Positions 1 to 8,658 are shown, counted from the stretch's first letter. The stretch is DNA of 53,292 nucleotides from an uncultured Chryseobacterium sp. (GCA_913778275.1 CAJYWN010000014.1:1-53292); one strand, 5' to 3'. Numbers and translations: made by a program. The notes: generated by a model not told the origin, from the letters alone.

Positions 1-30
1 TAAAAAAATGTTTTATCGTAAAGAATTTTA

Positions 31-38
31 TATATTTG
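31..38 (+). promoter_or_regulatory. Bacteroidota-type -7 box upstream of acpP
   Basis: TATATTTG matches the Bacteroidota -7 consensus TAnnTTTG and lies 30 bases before the acpP start. I see no clear -33 TTG at the usual distance, so the assignment rests on the -7 box and its position. It would drive the acpP-fabF-rnc operon. Confidence 0.5.
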
Positions 39-68
39 CACCATCTAACAATTAAAAAAAAATTTACT

Positions 69-308
69 ATGTCAGACATTGCATCAAGAGTAAAAGCTAT
101 CATCGCTGATAAGCTTGACGTTGAAGAAACAGAAGTAACTCCTGAAGCTAGCTTCACTAACGATTTAGGAGCTGATTCATTGGATACAGTTGAACTAATC
201 ATGGAATTTGAAAAAGAATTCAACATTCAAATCCCTGATGATCAGGCTGAAAAAATTACTACTGTAGGACACGCTATCGCTTATATCGAAGAAGTAGTAA
301 ATAAATAA
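69..308 (+). CDS. acpP: Acyl carrier protein
   Basis: This 79-residue acidic protein carries the growing acyl chain in type II fatty acid synthesis in the cytoplasm. The phosphopantetheine attachment motif [10 protein letters not shown] is present, with the modified serine near residue 37, and the length is normal for AcpP. The reading frame is open further upstream, but the ATG at 69 gives the standard N-terminus [12 protein letters not shown], so I use it. It lies 35 bases before fabF on the same strand, a pairing conserved in Flavobacteriia. The -7 box at 31-38 probably drives both genes. Confidence 0.97.
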   Translation: MSDIASRVKAIIADKLDVEETEVTPEASFTNDLGADSLDTVELIMEFEKEFNIQIPDDQAEKITTVGHAIAYIEEVVNK

Positions 309-343
309 TATTCTTCAACAAAAAAGAAAATTAAACAAAGTTT

Positions 344-1588
344 ATGGAATTAAAAAGAGTAGTTGTAACCGGTTTTGGAGCAATAACACCGATTGGAAAT
401 AATGCAAAAGAATACTGGGAAAATCTTGTGAAAGGTGAGAGCGGTGCCGCTCCGATTACTCTTTTTGATGCCACAAACTTCAAAACAAAATTCGCCTGCG
501 AAGTAAAAAATTTCGATCCGCTTCAATATTTCGATAAGAAAGAAGCGAAGAAGATGGATCGAAATACCCAACTCGGGCTGGTAGCTGCGAGAGAAGCAGT
601 ACAACATTCAAGAATTATTGAAGACAGCGTAGACAAAAACAGAGTCGGCGTGATCTGGGGCTCCGGAATCGGAGGTCTGGAAACTTTTGAAACCGAAGTT
701 TTAGGATGGGCCAATACGGAAATTCCGAGATTCAACCCTTTCTTTATTCCTAAAATGATTGCAGATATCACACCAGGGCATATCTCCATCGAGTACGGTT
801 TCCACGGTCCCAATTATACTACGGTCTCTGCATGCGCCTCTTCGGCCAATGCCTTAATTGATTCCAAAATGCTGATCCAGCTGGGCAAAGCAGACGTGAT
901 TGTTTGTGGTGGCTCTGAAGCAGCCGTTACGGCAAGCGGCGTCGGCGGATTCAATGCAATGATGGCATTATCTACAAGAAACGATGATCCTAAAACAGCT
1001 TCAAGACCTTTCGATAAAGACAGAGATGGCTTTGTACTGGGTGAAGGTGCAGGATGTATCATTCTTGAAGAATATGAACACGCTGTAAAACGTGGGGCAA
1101 CAATTTATGCAGAATTAAAAGGCGGAGGTCTCAGTGCAGATGCACACCACATGACCGCACCGCATCCTGAAGGTTTAGGCGCTTATCTGGTAATGAAAAA
1201 CTGCCTGGAAGATGCAGGATTAACTGCTGATGAAGTAGATCATATCAATATGCACGGTACTTCTACTCCATTAGGAGATATTGCAGAATCCAATGCGATT
1301 TCAAAATTACTGGGAGAGCATGCTTTCGACATTCAGATTAATTCTACAAAATCAATGACCGGCCACCTGCTGGGTGCTGCAGGAGTTATTGAAGCAATTG
1401 CTGCATTGGGAACGATTATTCATGGTATTGTTCCTCCTACCATCAACCATTTTACGGATGATGAAAATATCGACAGCAGACTGAATTTCACATTCAACGA
1501 AGCTGCGAAGAAAGATGTAAAAGTAGCCATGAGCAATACTTTTGGATTTGGCGGGCACAACGCCTGCGTTCTATTTAAGAAAATCTAA
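344..1588 (+). CDS. fabF: 3-oxoacyl-[acyl-carrier-protein] synthase II
   Basis: This condensing enzyme elongates acyl-ACP with malonyl-ACP in fatty acid synthesis. At 414 residues it has the expected length. The thiolase-fold catalytic triad is complete: Cys164 in VSACASSANA, His304 in NMHGTSTPLGD and His341 in MTGHLLGAAG. The C-terminal glycine-rich motif FGFGGHNA is present. It follows acpP, its protein substrate carrier, and precedes rnc by 9 bases, so the genes are probably cotranscribed. Nothing in the sequence is unusual. Confidence 0.97.
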   Translation: MELKRVVVTGFGAITPIGNNAKEYWENLVKGESGAAPITLFDATNFKTKFACEVKNFDPLQYFDKKEAKKMDRNTQLGLVAAREAVQHSRIIEDSVDKNRVGVIWGSGIGGLETFETEVLGWANTEIPRFNPFFIPKMIADITPGHISIEYGFHGPNYTTVSACASSANALIDSKMLIQLGKADVIVCGGSEAAVTASGVGGFNAMMALSTRNDDPKTASRPFDKDRDGFVLGEGAGCIILEEYEHAVKRGATIYAELKGGGLSADAHHMTAPHPEGLGAYLVMKNCLEDAGLTADEVDHINMHGTSTPLGDIAESNAISKLLGEHAFDIQINSTKSMTGHLLGAAGVIEAIAALGTIIHGIVPPTINHFTDDENIDSRLNFTFNEAAKKDVKVAMSNTFGFGGHNACVLFKKI

Positions 1589-1597
1589 ATCTACTGA

Positions 1598-2359
1598 ATG
1601 GAGTTACAGAAATACTTTTCTAAATTCCTTCTCAAAAAAAGAAAAAGAAAATTAACGGAGAGAGACTATTTTCTCAGTACTGAATTGAATAAAATTCTGG
1701 GTACTGAGGTGCAAAATGTTGCGCTGTACCGCGAAGCTTTTTCTCTGAAAAATTCTTCTAAAAACAAAGACAGCAATTACGAAAGGCTAGAATTTTTAGG
1801 AGATTCTGTTTTGGGCACAATCATTTCATGCCACTTGTTTCAGACCTATCCTCAGGCAAATGAAGGATATCTAACGCAAATGAAATCCAAGATTGTGAAT
1901 AGGAAAAATCTTAATAAATTAGGAGAAGATTTAAGACTTACCGACCTTTTGCAAAAGCAGGCTTCTGTAGCATTAGGCGAAAATATTTCCGGAAATTTAT
2001 TTGAGGCGCTTATTGGTGCTGTATACCTGGATTTTCAGTATGAAATATGCAGGAAGATTATTTTAGAAAGGCTTCTTACGCCCACTGAAATGAATAAGCT
2101 TGAAAATAAAATTGTAAGCTATAAAGGACTCCTGCTCGAATGGAGCCAAAAGAAAAAATTAAATATAAAGTACGAAACCTGTGAAGAAATACAGGTGAAC
2201 AAATCGATTGTCTTTCGTTGCCACGTGTGGCTGGGAGAAGAAAAAATCGCGAACGCTACCGAAACCTCCAAGAAAAAGGCGGAAGAGAAAGCAGCGCAAA
2301 GAGCATTTTATATTTTAAACAAAAAAGAAAACATACTTGGAAATTCAAAAGCTTTATGA
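1598..2359 (+). CDS. rnc: Ribonuclease III
   Basis: This double-strand-specific endoribonuclease processes rRNA precursors and structured mRNAs. The RNase III signature ERLEFLGDSVL lies at about residues 62-72, and the second acidic motif NLFEALIGAVYLD follows near residue 145. A C-terminal double-stranded-RNA-binding domain (about residues 175-240) ends in the typical KKKAEEKAAQRA helix. The 253-residue length includes a basic N-terminal extension (KKRKRKLTERD), as is common in Bacteroidota. The 3' end overlaps the next gene by 23 bases, which suggests translational coupling. Confidence 0.95.
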   Translation: MELQKYFSKFLLKKRKRKLTERDYFLSTELNKILGTEVQNVALYREAFSLKNSSKNKDSNYERLEFLGDSVLGTIISCHLFQTYPQANEGYLTQMKSKIVNRKNLNKLGEDLRLTDLLQKQASVALGENISGNLFEALIGAVYLDFQYEICRKIILERLLTPTEMNKLENKIVSYKGLLLEWSQKKKLNIKYETCEEIQVNKSIVFRCHVWLGEEKIANATETSKKKAEEKAAQRAFYILNKKENILGNSKAL

Positions 2360-2810
2360 TCTTGACGAAACAGAATTTGAAGATGTTACCATAGGACTGG
2401 TAAGATTGGCCAAAAATGTACCCGATCATGAGTTTTTCTTTACCGTAAATCAAAAAAACGACCTTACTTTTAAACGGATTGGTGATCTCATCTATCACGG
2501 GTCTTATTATGATTATTTTTTTCCAAGATTTGAAGCCTATCATAAGTTTACAAAGACATGCTTCACCTTCATTTCCAACCGATCTTCGGAAAGTAAACAA
2601 AAAAAATTACAGACCGAGCTCTTTACAGGAGAAGAAAACATTAAATTTTTATTAAATAATCAGGTAGAAGTACAATATATTTTGCATAGTTCGGAACAGT
2701 TTCCTGATTTTTCCGTAATTTTGCTCCCTGAAAATCTTGTGTTTCCTATTCAAGATTATACATTAGGTTCTGAGGAAGAACTTTATCAAATTATCCAGTA
2801 TTATGAATAA
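2337..2810 (+). CDS. IPExxxVDY family protein
   Basis: This 157-residue protein has no signal peptide or membrane segment and its function is unknown. I assign it to the IPExxxVDY family of Bacteroidota mainly from its fixed place between rnc and pyk and its N-terminal sequence LYDLDETEFEDVTIGLVRLA. The naming motif is degenerate here (LLNNQVEVQY may be its equivalent). The start is a TTG at 2337 inside the end of rnc; no ATG gives a comparable N-terminus. It overlaps pyk by 8 bases, so rnc, this gene and pyk form one tightly packed unit. Confidence 0.75.
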   Translation: MEIQKLYDLDETEFEDVTIGLVRLAKNVPDHEFFFTVNQKNDLTFKRIGDLIYHGSYYDYFFPRFEAYHKFTKTCFTFISNRSSESKQKKLQTELFTGEENIKFLLNNQVEVQYILHSSEQFPDFSVILLPENLVFPIQDYTLGSEEELYQIIQYYE

Positions 2811-4248
2811 GTATTTAAAGAAGACAAAAATTATCGCAACGCTTGGTCCGGCTTCATCGTCGAAGGAAGTAATGTTAGGGTTAATGAAAGCAGGTGTTGA
2901 CATTTTCAGAATCAATTTTTCACACGCAGATTACGACTTAGTTCGTTCAAATATTGAAATCATCAGAGCGCTTAATAAAGAATACGGCTTCTCTGTTGGT
3001 ATTTTGGGAGACCTGCAGGGCCCGAAACTGAGAGTTGGGGTCGTAAAGGAGGGTTCTTACCTTAATCCCGGTGATATCCTTACCTTCACCAATGAAAAGA
3101 TTGAAGGAGATTCTACAAAAGTGTACATGACGTACCAGCAGTTTCCTCAGGATGTAAAAGTTGGTGAGCGAATCCTGATTGATGACGGTAAGCTGGTTCT
3201 GGAAGTAACGGAAACCAACCTTACAGATACCGTAAAAGCAAAAACTATTCAGGGTGGACCTTTAAGCTCTAAAAAAGGGGTAAATCTTCCGAACACCAAC
3301 GTTTCACTTCCGGCATTAACGGAAAAGGATATCCAGGATGCCAATTTTATGCTGGATCAGGATGTAGACTGGATCGCACTTTCTTTCGTTCGTCATGCCC
3401 AGGATATTATTGACCTGAAAGAATTGATCGCAAAACACCCGAACGGCAAATTCAAAACACCGATCATTGCTAAAATCGAGAAACCGGAAGGGGTTAAAAA
3501 TATTGACGAAATCTTATTGGAATGCGATGGATTAATGGTTGCCCGTGGAGATTTAGGAGTTGAGGTTCCGATGGAAGAAGTTCCTGCAATCCAGAAAACG
3601 CTTGTTGAAAAAGCAAGGTTCTATTCCAAACCTGTTATCATTGCTACCCAGATGATGGAAACCATGATCAACAGCCTTACACCAACCAGAGCTGAGGTAA
3701 ACGACGTGGCTAACTCTGTATTGGACGGTGCCGATGCGGTAATGCTTTCTGGAGAGACTTCAGTAGGTAGATACCCGGTTCAGGTGGTTGAAAATATGAC
3801 TAAAATTGTTAAAAATATTGAAACTACCCATTTCTATCAACACAAAAACGAGCCGATCGAAAAGGATTTCAACTGTATCGACGAAAGATTTATTACGAAC
3901 AGGGTTTGCCTTGCAGCAGTAAGAATTGCAAAAACAACAAATGTTTCTGCTATTGTTACGTTGACGAGTTCAGGGTATACCGCATTCCAGTTAGCAGCGC
4001 ACAGACCAAACTCTCACATCATCGTATACAGTGGAAACAAAAGAGTAATTACCATGCTGAACCTTCTTTGGGGAGTTCATGCCTATTATTACGATATGAA
4101 GAAATCTACTGATGAAACGATTATCCAGGTAAATATGCTTACCCACAATTACGGATACATTGAGGCAGGAGATTTCGTAATCAACATCAATGCTACTCCA
4201 TCTTACGAAGGCGGAAAAACAAACACTTTACGATTAACAACAGTTTAA
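2803..4248 (+). CDS. pyk: Pyruvate kinase
   Basis: This enzyme converts phosphoenolpyruvate and ADP to pyruvate and ATP in the last step of glycolysis. At 481 residues it has normal length. The N-terminal motif KTKIIATLGPASSS, the barrel active-site segment PIIAKIEKPEGVKN and the signature MVARGDLGVEVP are all intact. The effector-binding C-terminal domain is present and the protein ends in TLRLTTV. It is the last gene of the acpP-to-pyk run and is followed by a strong hairpin terminator. Confidence 0.97.
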   Translation: MNKYLKKTKIIATLGPASSSKEVMLGLMKAGVDIFRINFSHADYDLVRSNIEIIRALNKEYGFSVGILGDLQGPKLRVGVVKEGSYLNPGDILTFTNEKIEGDSTKVYMTYQQFPQDVKVGERILIDDGKLVLEVTETNLTDTVKAKTIQGGPLSSKKGVNLPNTNVSLPALTEKDIQDANFMLDQDVDWIALSFVRHAQDIIDLKELIAKHPNGKFKTPIIAKIEKPEGVKNIDEILLECDGLMVARGDLGVEVPMEEVPAIQKTLVEKARFYSKPVIIATQMMETMINSLTPTRAEVNDVANSVLDGADAVMLSGETSVGRYPVQVVENMTKIVKNIETTHFYQHKNEPIEKDFNCIDERFITNRVCLAAVRIAKTTNVSAIVTLTSSGYTAFQLAAHRPNSHIIVYSGNKRVITMLNLLWGVHAYYYDMKKSTDETIIQVNMLTHNYGYIEAGDFVININATPSYEGGKTNTLRLTTV

Positions 4249-4271
4249 TCGCAACGGTTATCATAAACACA

Positions 4272-4300
4272 AAAACTCCCGAACGCTCGGGAGTTTTTTT
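4272..4300 (+). terminator. Rho-independent terminator after pyk (bidirectional)
   Basis: The stem ACTCCCGA / TCGGGAGT with a four-base loop is flanked by A-rich sequence on the left and seven Ts on the right. It can terminate pyk from the left and the aldehyde dehydrogenase gene from the right, since the two genes converge here. Confidence 0.9.
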
Positions 4301-4315
4301 ATTCAGTAATTAAAG

Positions 4316-5608
4316 TTAATTTCCTACAACCGTCTTTGCAGTTACAAATTCTTTTAAAGCAAGCAATGAAAGCTCTGTTCCGTATCCCGAAGTTTTTGTA
4401 CCTCCAAAAGGAAAACGCGGGTCTGAACTGGTCATTCTGTTGATATTGACCGTTCCGGATTCCAAATTTTCAATAAAAAATAATTGTCGTTCTTTATCTT
4501 TTGTCCATACAGAATTTGAAAGTCCGAAAGGAATATTATTGGCCAATTGCAATGCTTCCTCATCATTTTTGGCAGTCATAACCATTCCCAATGGCCCGAA
4601 AAGCTCTTCCTGCAAAATCGGATTTCCCTCCTTTACGCGGATCAATCCGGGCTTGAATTCATTATCAGAAATTCTTTCAAGCGGAAGAATAATTTCAGCA
4701 CCGTTTTCCAGTGCTGTACGGAATTGTTTCTCTAAATCGTCTGCCAGATCAGGTCTTGCCATTCCTGCAATTTTAGTCTCTTTATCCATGGGATCAGCAG
4801 GAATATATTTCTTATATTCTTCAATGAATTTTGGAAGAAAAACATCCTCAATTTTTTCGTCAATAATAAATCTTTTTGCGGCTACGCATGTTTGTCCGCA
4901 ATTCTGAAGTCTTGCCAAAGCTCCTACTTTAGCTGCTTCATCCAGATCCGCATCATCCAAAACGATGAACGCATCGCTGCCGCCTAATTCCAGTAAGGAT
5001 TTTTTAATATTTTGTCCTGCAATAGAAGCCACTTCCGCTCCAGCTTTTTCACTTCCGGTAAGGCTTACTCCCGAAATAGCTTTATGTTCAAGAACCTCCT
5101 TCACATCTTTATGTCCGATCTCAAGGTTCTGAAAAACTCCTTCCGGAAAACCTGCTTCAAGAAGTACTCTCTCAATAGCATTTCCACTGCCAAAGCAGAT
5201 GGAAGCGTGTTTTAGCACAACAGTATTTCCCGCCAGAATAGCAGGAACAGCAAATCTCAGCACCTGCCAGAAAGGAAAATTCCACGGCATAACGCCAAGG
5301 ATTACACCTTTGGGCACATAGTGTATTTCAGAATAAACATATTCGGACGGTATTTGTTCCGGCTGTAAAATGTTTTCTGCATCTGCATAATAATTCATCA
5401 TCAGGGCACATTTTTCTACCTCTGCGATGGCCTGCGAGATCGGTTTGTTCATTTCAGAAGTAATGATGGCACCAAATTCTTCCGATCTTGTTTTTAAAAT
5501 TTCAGCTGCTTTGGCAATGAGTTTCTGCCGGTGTCCGAATGGAATTTTCTTCCACTCTGAAAATGCCTTATCTGCTTTGATAAGTTTATTTTCAATTGAT
5601 TGTTCCAT
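4316..5608 (-). CDS. NAD(P)-dependent aldehyde dehydrogenase, succinate-semialdehyde type
   Basis: This 430-residue enzyme oxidises an aldehyde to the acid. The active-site set of the superfamily is present: Asn110 in MPWNFPFW, Glu207 in LLELGGSDAF and the nucleophile Cys241 in NCGQTCVAAKR. Overall it resembles the short succinate-semialdehyde dehydrogenases (Sad/GabD type), but the substrate cannot be fixed from sequence. It begins about 25 residues later than many relatives, and an in-frame stop lies shortly upstream, so no longer start is available. It converges on pyk. It may work with the adjacent histidine and amino-acid catabolic genes. Confidence 0.88.
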   Translation of the reverse strand: MEQSIENKLIKADKAFSEWKKIPFGHRQKLIAKAAEILKTRSEEFGAIITSEMNKPISQAIAEVEKCALMMNYYADAENILQPEQIPSEYVYSEIHYVPKGVILGVMPWNFPFWQVLRFAVPAILAGNTVVLKHASICFGSGNAIERVLLEAGFPEGVFQNLEIGHKDVKEVLEHKAISGVSLTGSEKAGAEVASIAGQNIKKSLLELGGSDAFIVLDDADLDEAAKVGALARLQNCGQTCVAAKRFIIDEKIEDVFLPKFIEEYKKYIPADPMDKETKIAGMARPDLADDLEKQFRTALENGAEIILPLERISDNEFKPGLIRVKEGNPILQEELFGPLGMVMTAKNDEEALQLANNIPFGLSNSVWTKDKERQLFFIENLESGTVNINRMTSSDPRFPFGGTKTSGYGTELSLLALKEFVTAKTVVGN

Positions 5609-5729
5609 AAAATAGTCTCTGTTTTAAATTCACAAATGAATTTATTTATTGCTTTAAAAGCGTTATGAAAGAAACAAAATGTGTTCCTTATCTTTTAATA
5701 AAAAAATGATTCTCTCTATCGGATAGATG

Positions 5730-6650
5730 TTAAATCATAAACCACTCGTTAACCAGTGTTGAGGCAAGTCTCGCTGTTCTGTCCTGAATATCATACAGCG
5801 GATTGACCTCTGCCACATCCAGCGCCAACAGTTTTTCACTTTTCAGGATATGCCTGTACAGATGCATAAATGTCGCATCCGCGAAGATCCCGTTATAAGC
5901 CGAAGCAGAAACTCCGGGAGCTATGGAAGCATTGAAAACATCCATACAGATGGTAAGATAAAGATAGTCTACACTTTCTGTTAAATCATTAATCCTCTTA
6001 TAAACCGATGGAAGGTTTTCGAAGAAAATTTCATCCGCAAGAATATACTTCATTCCGTATTGATGCGCTGTATCAAATAATTTGAGGGTATTGGAATTTC
6101 TTTGAATCCCGATGTGCAAGGAATGAATTGGCCCCTCTTGGGCAATCTGCCAGAATCCCGTACCGGAACTCGGTCCTACTCCATTTTCCAGCTCACGGTT
6201 GTCAAAATGGGCATCAATATTAATGATTCCGATCTTCTGTTCCGGAAAGGCAGTTTTTACGCCCAGGTAATGTGCATAAGTAACTTCGTGTCCTCCTCCA
6301 AGAACAACAGACCTGCCGTTTTTCAGAAGTACTTTAGATACACTTTTTGCAAGGTTATTCTGCGCCTCTTCCAGATTCTCCCCCTCACAGGTAATATTTC
6401 CGAAATCGAGTAAGGTGAAATCCGGACGGATAACGGGAAAATTTGCTATGTTTTTCCTGATAATATCCGGAGCGTCTTTTGCTCCCTCTCTTCCTTTATT
6501 CCTGCGGACACCCTCATCAACAGCAAATCCATGTAAAACGAAATCTTTCGTTGAAATAAGATCGTAATTGGTTTCTTCTTTAACCCTCTGAAATATTCTG
6601 TGGAACAGCAGCTCTTCTCCGTCTAATCTTCCCTTCCAGATATTGTTCAT
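5730..6650 (-). CDS. hutG: Formimidoylglutamase (arginase/ureohydrolase family)
   Basis: This enzyme probably hydrolyses N-formimidoyl-L-glutamate to glutamate and formamide in the last step of histidine breakdown. Ureohydrolase metal motifs are visible: GGGHEVTYAH, NIDAHFDNR and CMDVFNASIAPG. The choice of HutG over arginase or agmatinase rests on hutI nearby on the same strand. The frame is open to 6719, but that stretch overlaps a decayed GIY-YIG gene, so I start at one of two adjacent ATGs (6650 or 6653), giving 306 residues. In the third motif a Cys stands where most ureohydrolases have the first Asp of the DxD metal ligands. Confidence 0.85.
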   Translation of the reverse strand: MNNIWKGRLDGEELLFHRIFQRVKEETNYDLISTKDFVLHGFAVDEGVRRNKGREGAKDAPDIIRKNIANFPVIRPDFTLLDFGNITCEGENLEEAQNNLAKSVSKVLLKNGRSVVLGGGHEVTYAHYLGVKTAFPEQKIGIINIDAHFDNRELENGVGPSSGTGFWQIAQEGPIHSLHIGIQRNSNTLKLFDTAHQYGMKYILADEIFFENLPSVYKRINDLTESVDYLYLTICMDVFNASIAPGVSASAYNGIFADATFMHLYRHILKSEKLLALDVAEVNPLYDIQDRTARLASTLVNEWFMI

Positions 6651-6684
6651 CATCAATAATTTTAATTTGCGTGTGGTTTGTATT

Positions 6685-6705
6685 TTGTCATGCTGTAAGC
6701 ATGTC
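6685..6705 (+). repeat. REP-like hairpin repeat, left border of the GIY-YIG unit
   Basis: TTGTCATGCTGTAAGCATG is a near copy of the repeat at 7056-7074 and 7100-7118, with two differences over 19 bases. It contains its own small palindrome, CATGCT-GTA-AGCATG. It lies in inverted orientation to the copy at 7056-7074, so the pair frames the decayed GIY-YIG gene. On the gene strand it supplies the last codons of that gene (MLTA-stop). Confidence 0.7.
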
Positions 6706-7022
6706 TTCAATGTATTCAAAAAGGTGATTAAGAAACTCCAGATTTGGATTTGTTGATCTTACTAATCTAAGTTTCTTTACTCTTTTTAAAAGTTTTATTT
6801 CTTTTTCTCTTTCAATAGCTTGTTGTATCCAACCAAAGCTTTCATAATAAATTAAGAAACAGACATTATATTTTGAAGTAAAACTATACGGATTAACTTT
6901 ATGTACATGCTGAAATAATCTTGATGTAAATTTCCTGTAACTCCTGTGTATAAAACTGTTCTTTTTTTATTGGTTAATATATAAACATAAAATTTATAAA
7001 TTCCTTCATTTAGTTCGAACAT
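6688..7022 (-). pseudogene. Frameshifted GIY-YIG nuclease
   Basis: Reading the - strand from the ATG at 7022 gives a GIY-YIG N-terminus: YKFYVYILTNKKRTVLYTGV, then TGNLH. The frame then breaks near position 6930, and the family sequence resumes in another frame as RLFQHVHKVNPYSFTSKYN and on through WIQQAIEREKEIKLLKR to the stop at 6688. One missing base explains the break. The total of about 111 codons fits the small stand-alone GIY-YIG proteins common in Bacteroidota. The catalytic Tyr pair and the conserved Glu region are still readable, so the decay looks recent. It is bounded by inverted TTGTCATGCTG repeats. Confidence 0.82.
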
Positions 7023-7055
7023 TATTTTTTATCATTTGTATTATTATTGTGTCTA

Positions 7056-7118
7056 GATGCTTTCAGCATGACAAATACGCGCAGAGTAAAAAAGCAATAT
7101 TGTCATGCTGAAAGCATC
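7056..7118. repeat. Perfect 19-bp inverted repeat (REP-like pair)
   Basis: GATGCTTTCAGCATGACAA at 7056-7074 and its exact reverse complement at 7100-7118 flank a 25-base loop. Each arm holds a smaller palindrome, ATGCT-GAA-AGCAT. A third, slightly diverged copy lies at 6685-6705. The paired arrangement resembles bacterial REP/BIME elements. The pair sits between hutI and the GIY-YIG remnant and could also act as a hairpin in either transcript. Confidence 0.85.
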
Positions 7119-7145
7119 TCAACATATTCCCTTTATTCCAATAAA

Positions 7146-8372
7146 TTATTTAATTTTCGTTCCATCGATATAAACATTCTCAGCCTTCAGACTTCCCTGA
7201 TTGTACAGAACATTCTGGAAATTATTTGTTTTAAAAGTTACAAAATCTGCCTTCATTCCTGCTTCCAGTTTTCCTCTGTCTTCCAGTCCGAGTGCAAAAG
7301 CAGATCGGAAAGTAATTCCGGCTAGCACTTCAGCGGTAGTCAGCTTTTCAAAAGTTGCTAAAATGGAAGCCTGTGTAATGAGATTACCCATCGGTGCCGA
7401 ACCGGGATTCCAATCGCTCGCAATCGCTAAGATTGCTCCTGCGTCCAATAGCTTTCTTGCCGGAGTAAACTTCTCACCCAATCCTAAACTGGCGCCCGGT
7501 AAAGCTGTTGCTACGGTATCAGATTTTGCTAAAAACTCAATATCTTCATCAATAGTGGCTTCAAGGTGATCTGCAGATTTCGCACCAACTTCAACCGCAA
7601 TCCTTGAACTTCCCGGCGTAAACTGGTCTGCATGAACGGTGATTTCAAAACCTAAATCCTTCGTTTTACGTAAAAAATTTTTACTCTCATCAGGCTGAAA
7701 TGCAGATTTCTCAATAAAAATATCCACCCGTTGTGCCAGATTTTCTTCTTTTACTTTGGGTAAGATTTCATTGACGATGTATTGTAAATATTCCTGACTG
7801 CTTCCTTCAAAATCCCTCGGTTTTAAGTGGGCAGAAAGACATGTAGGAACAAGAGTAGCTTTTGTGTACCCTTGAGCTTTCTTGATGATCCGGAGCATTT
7901 TCAGCTCATTTTCAGCATCGAGGCCGTATCCGCTTTTAATTTCGACGGTTGTAATTCCTAGAGCAATTAAAAAATCAATTCTTTCAACTAATGTCTTCAA
8001 CAATTCTTCCTCAGATGCGTTTCTTGTATGCTGAACCGAACTCCAGATTCCTCCGCCGCTTTCTGCAATTTCAAGGTATGTTTTTCCTGCATTCCGCATG
8101 GCAAAATCATTGGCACGGTCACCACCGAAACAGATATGGGTATGAGAATCCGTAAATGCCGGCAATACAATATGCTCTCCTTCTATTTCTTCAATTTCTA
8201 TATTTGGATGATTAGATCTTAAATATTCAAAATTTCCGATTTGCTGGATTTTGTTTTCGTTGACAATAATTCCTCCATCTTCAATAATTTCAAGCTGCTC
8301 ATCAGAAAGTTTTCCTCTTAACGGAAGATCGGCAAGGGTTACGACTTGCTTAAAGGGTCCAATTAGTTTCAT
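7146..8372 (-). CDS. hutI: Imidazolonepropionase
   Basis: This cytoplasmic metal-dependent amidohydrolase opens 4-imidazolone-5-propionate to N-formimidoyl-glutamate, the substrate of HutG. Family motifs are intact: the metal-binding TDSHTHICFGGDR, VHADQF with a metal His, SADHLEAT and the Asp in ASDWNPGSAPMGN. The length is 408 residues. I use the ATG at 8372 (MKLIGPFKQ); another in-frame ATG two codons upstream is equally possible. It shares strand and pathway with hutG, but about 500 bases of decayed GIY-YIG gene and repeats now separate them, so cotranscription is uncertain. Confidence 0.95.
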   Translation of the reverse strand: MKLIGPFKQVVTLADLPLRGKLSDEQLEIIEDGGIIVNENKIQQIGNFEYLRSNHPNIEIEEIEGEHIVLPAFTDSHTHICFGGDRANDFAMRNAGKTYLEIAESGGGIWSSVQHTRNASEEELLKTLVERIDFLIALGITTVEIKSGYGLDAENELKMLRIIKKAQGYTKATLVPTCLSAHLKPRDFEGSSQEYLQYIVNEILPKVKEENLAQRVDIFIEKSAFQPDESKNFLRKTKDLGFEITVHADQFTPGSSRIAVEVGAKSADHLEATIDEDIEFLAKSDTVATALPGASLGLGEKFTPARKLLDAGAILAIASDWNPGSAPMGNLITQASILATFEKLTTAEVLAGITFRSAFALGLEDRGKLEAGMKADFVTFKTNNFQNVLYNQGSLKAENVYIDGTKIK

Positions 8373-8391
8373 TAACATTAAGTTTAAGGCT

Positions 8392-8407
8392 GAGGCTTAG
8401 ATTAAGG
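8392..8407. repeat. Left arm of inverted repeat around the four-helix-bundle remnant
   Basis: GAGGCTTAGATTAAGG matches the reverse complement of 8747-8762 (GAGGTTAAGATTAAGG) at 14 of 16 positions. It overlaps the stop codon of the decayed four-helix-bundle gene. The motif belongs to a TTAAGG-rich degenerate family also seen at 8740-8785. Confidence 0.55.
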
Positions 8408-8658
8408 TTTAATGGTACTTAAACGATTTGTAATTTTATTTAAATCGTATACAACTTCACCAATCAAATTCTGTATTTCCAAACGCTCCTGTTCCGAAAA
8501 ATATTTTACTGTGTTTCCGTATATCAAATGGCTTTTTGTTTCAAATGCAGATCATCTGGAAATATCATAAAACCGGCTTTCTCTGACAGATTGAAACACT
8601 TTTCAGCAATATCCATTGCTTTTTGCTATACAGACATCTCAGTAAAATCTTTTATCAT
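8402..8658 (-). pseudogene. Decayed four-helix-bundle (S23 / 23S rRNA-intervening type) protein
   Basis: The - strand from the ATG at 8658 reads MIKDFTEMSV, then a TAG where the family has Trp, then QKAMDIAEKCFNLSE. A stretch of the middle is missing or out of frame. The C-terminal helix is readable in a different frame as ETKSHLIYGNTVKYFSEQE, continuing to LNKITNRLSTIKP and a stop at 8402. Intact members are about 115-120 residues long, while only about 86 codons remain. So there is one nonsense change, a frame change and a probable internal deletion. Genes of this family are widespread small accessory genes in Bacteroidota; their function is unknown. Confidence 0.8.

Noticed and set aside
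4440..4907. Long ORF on + opposite the aldehyde dehydrogenase
   Set aside because: It is the antisense shadow of a gene with an intact active site; its translation is low-complexity Ser/Ile/Leu with no family resemblance.
7047..7325. 92-codon ORF on + across the inverted repeat and the end of hutI
   Set aside because: It begins in the repeat and runs antisense through hutI; no coding character.
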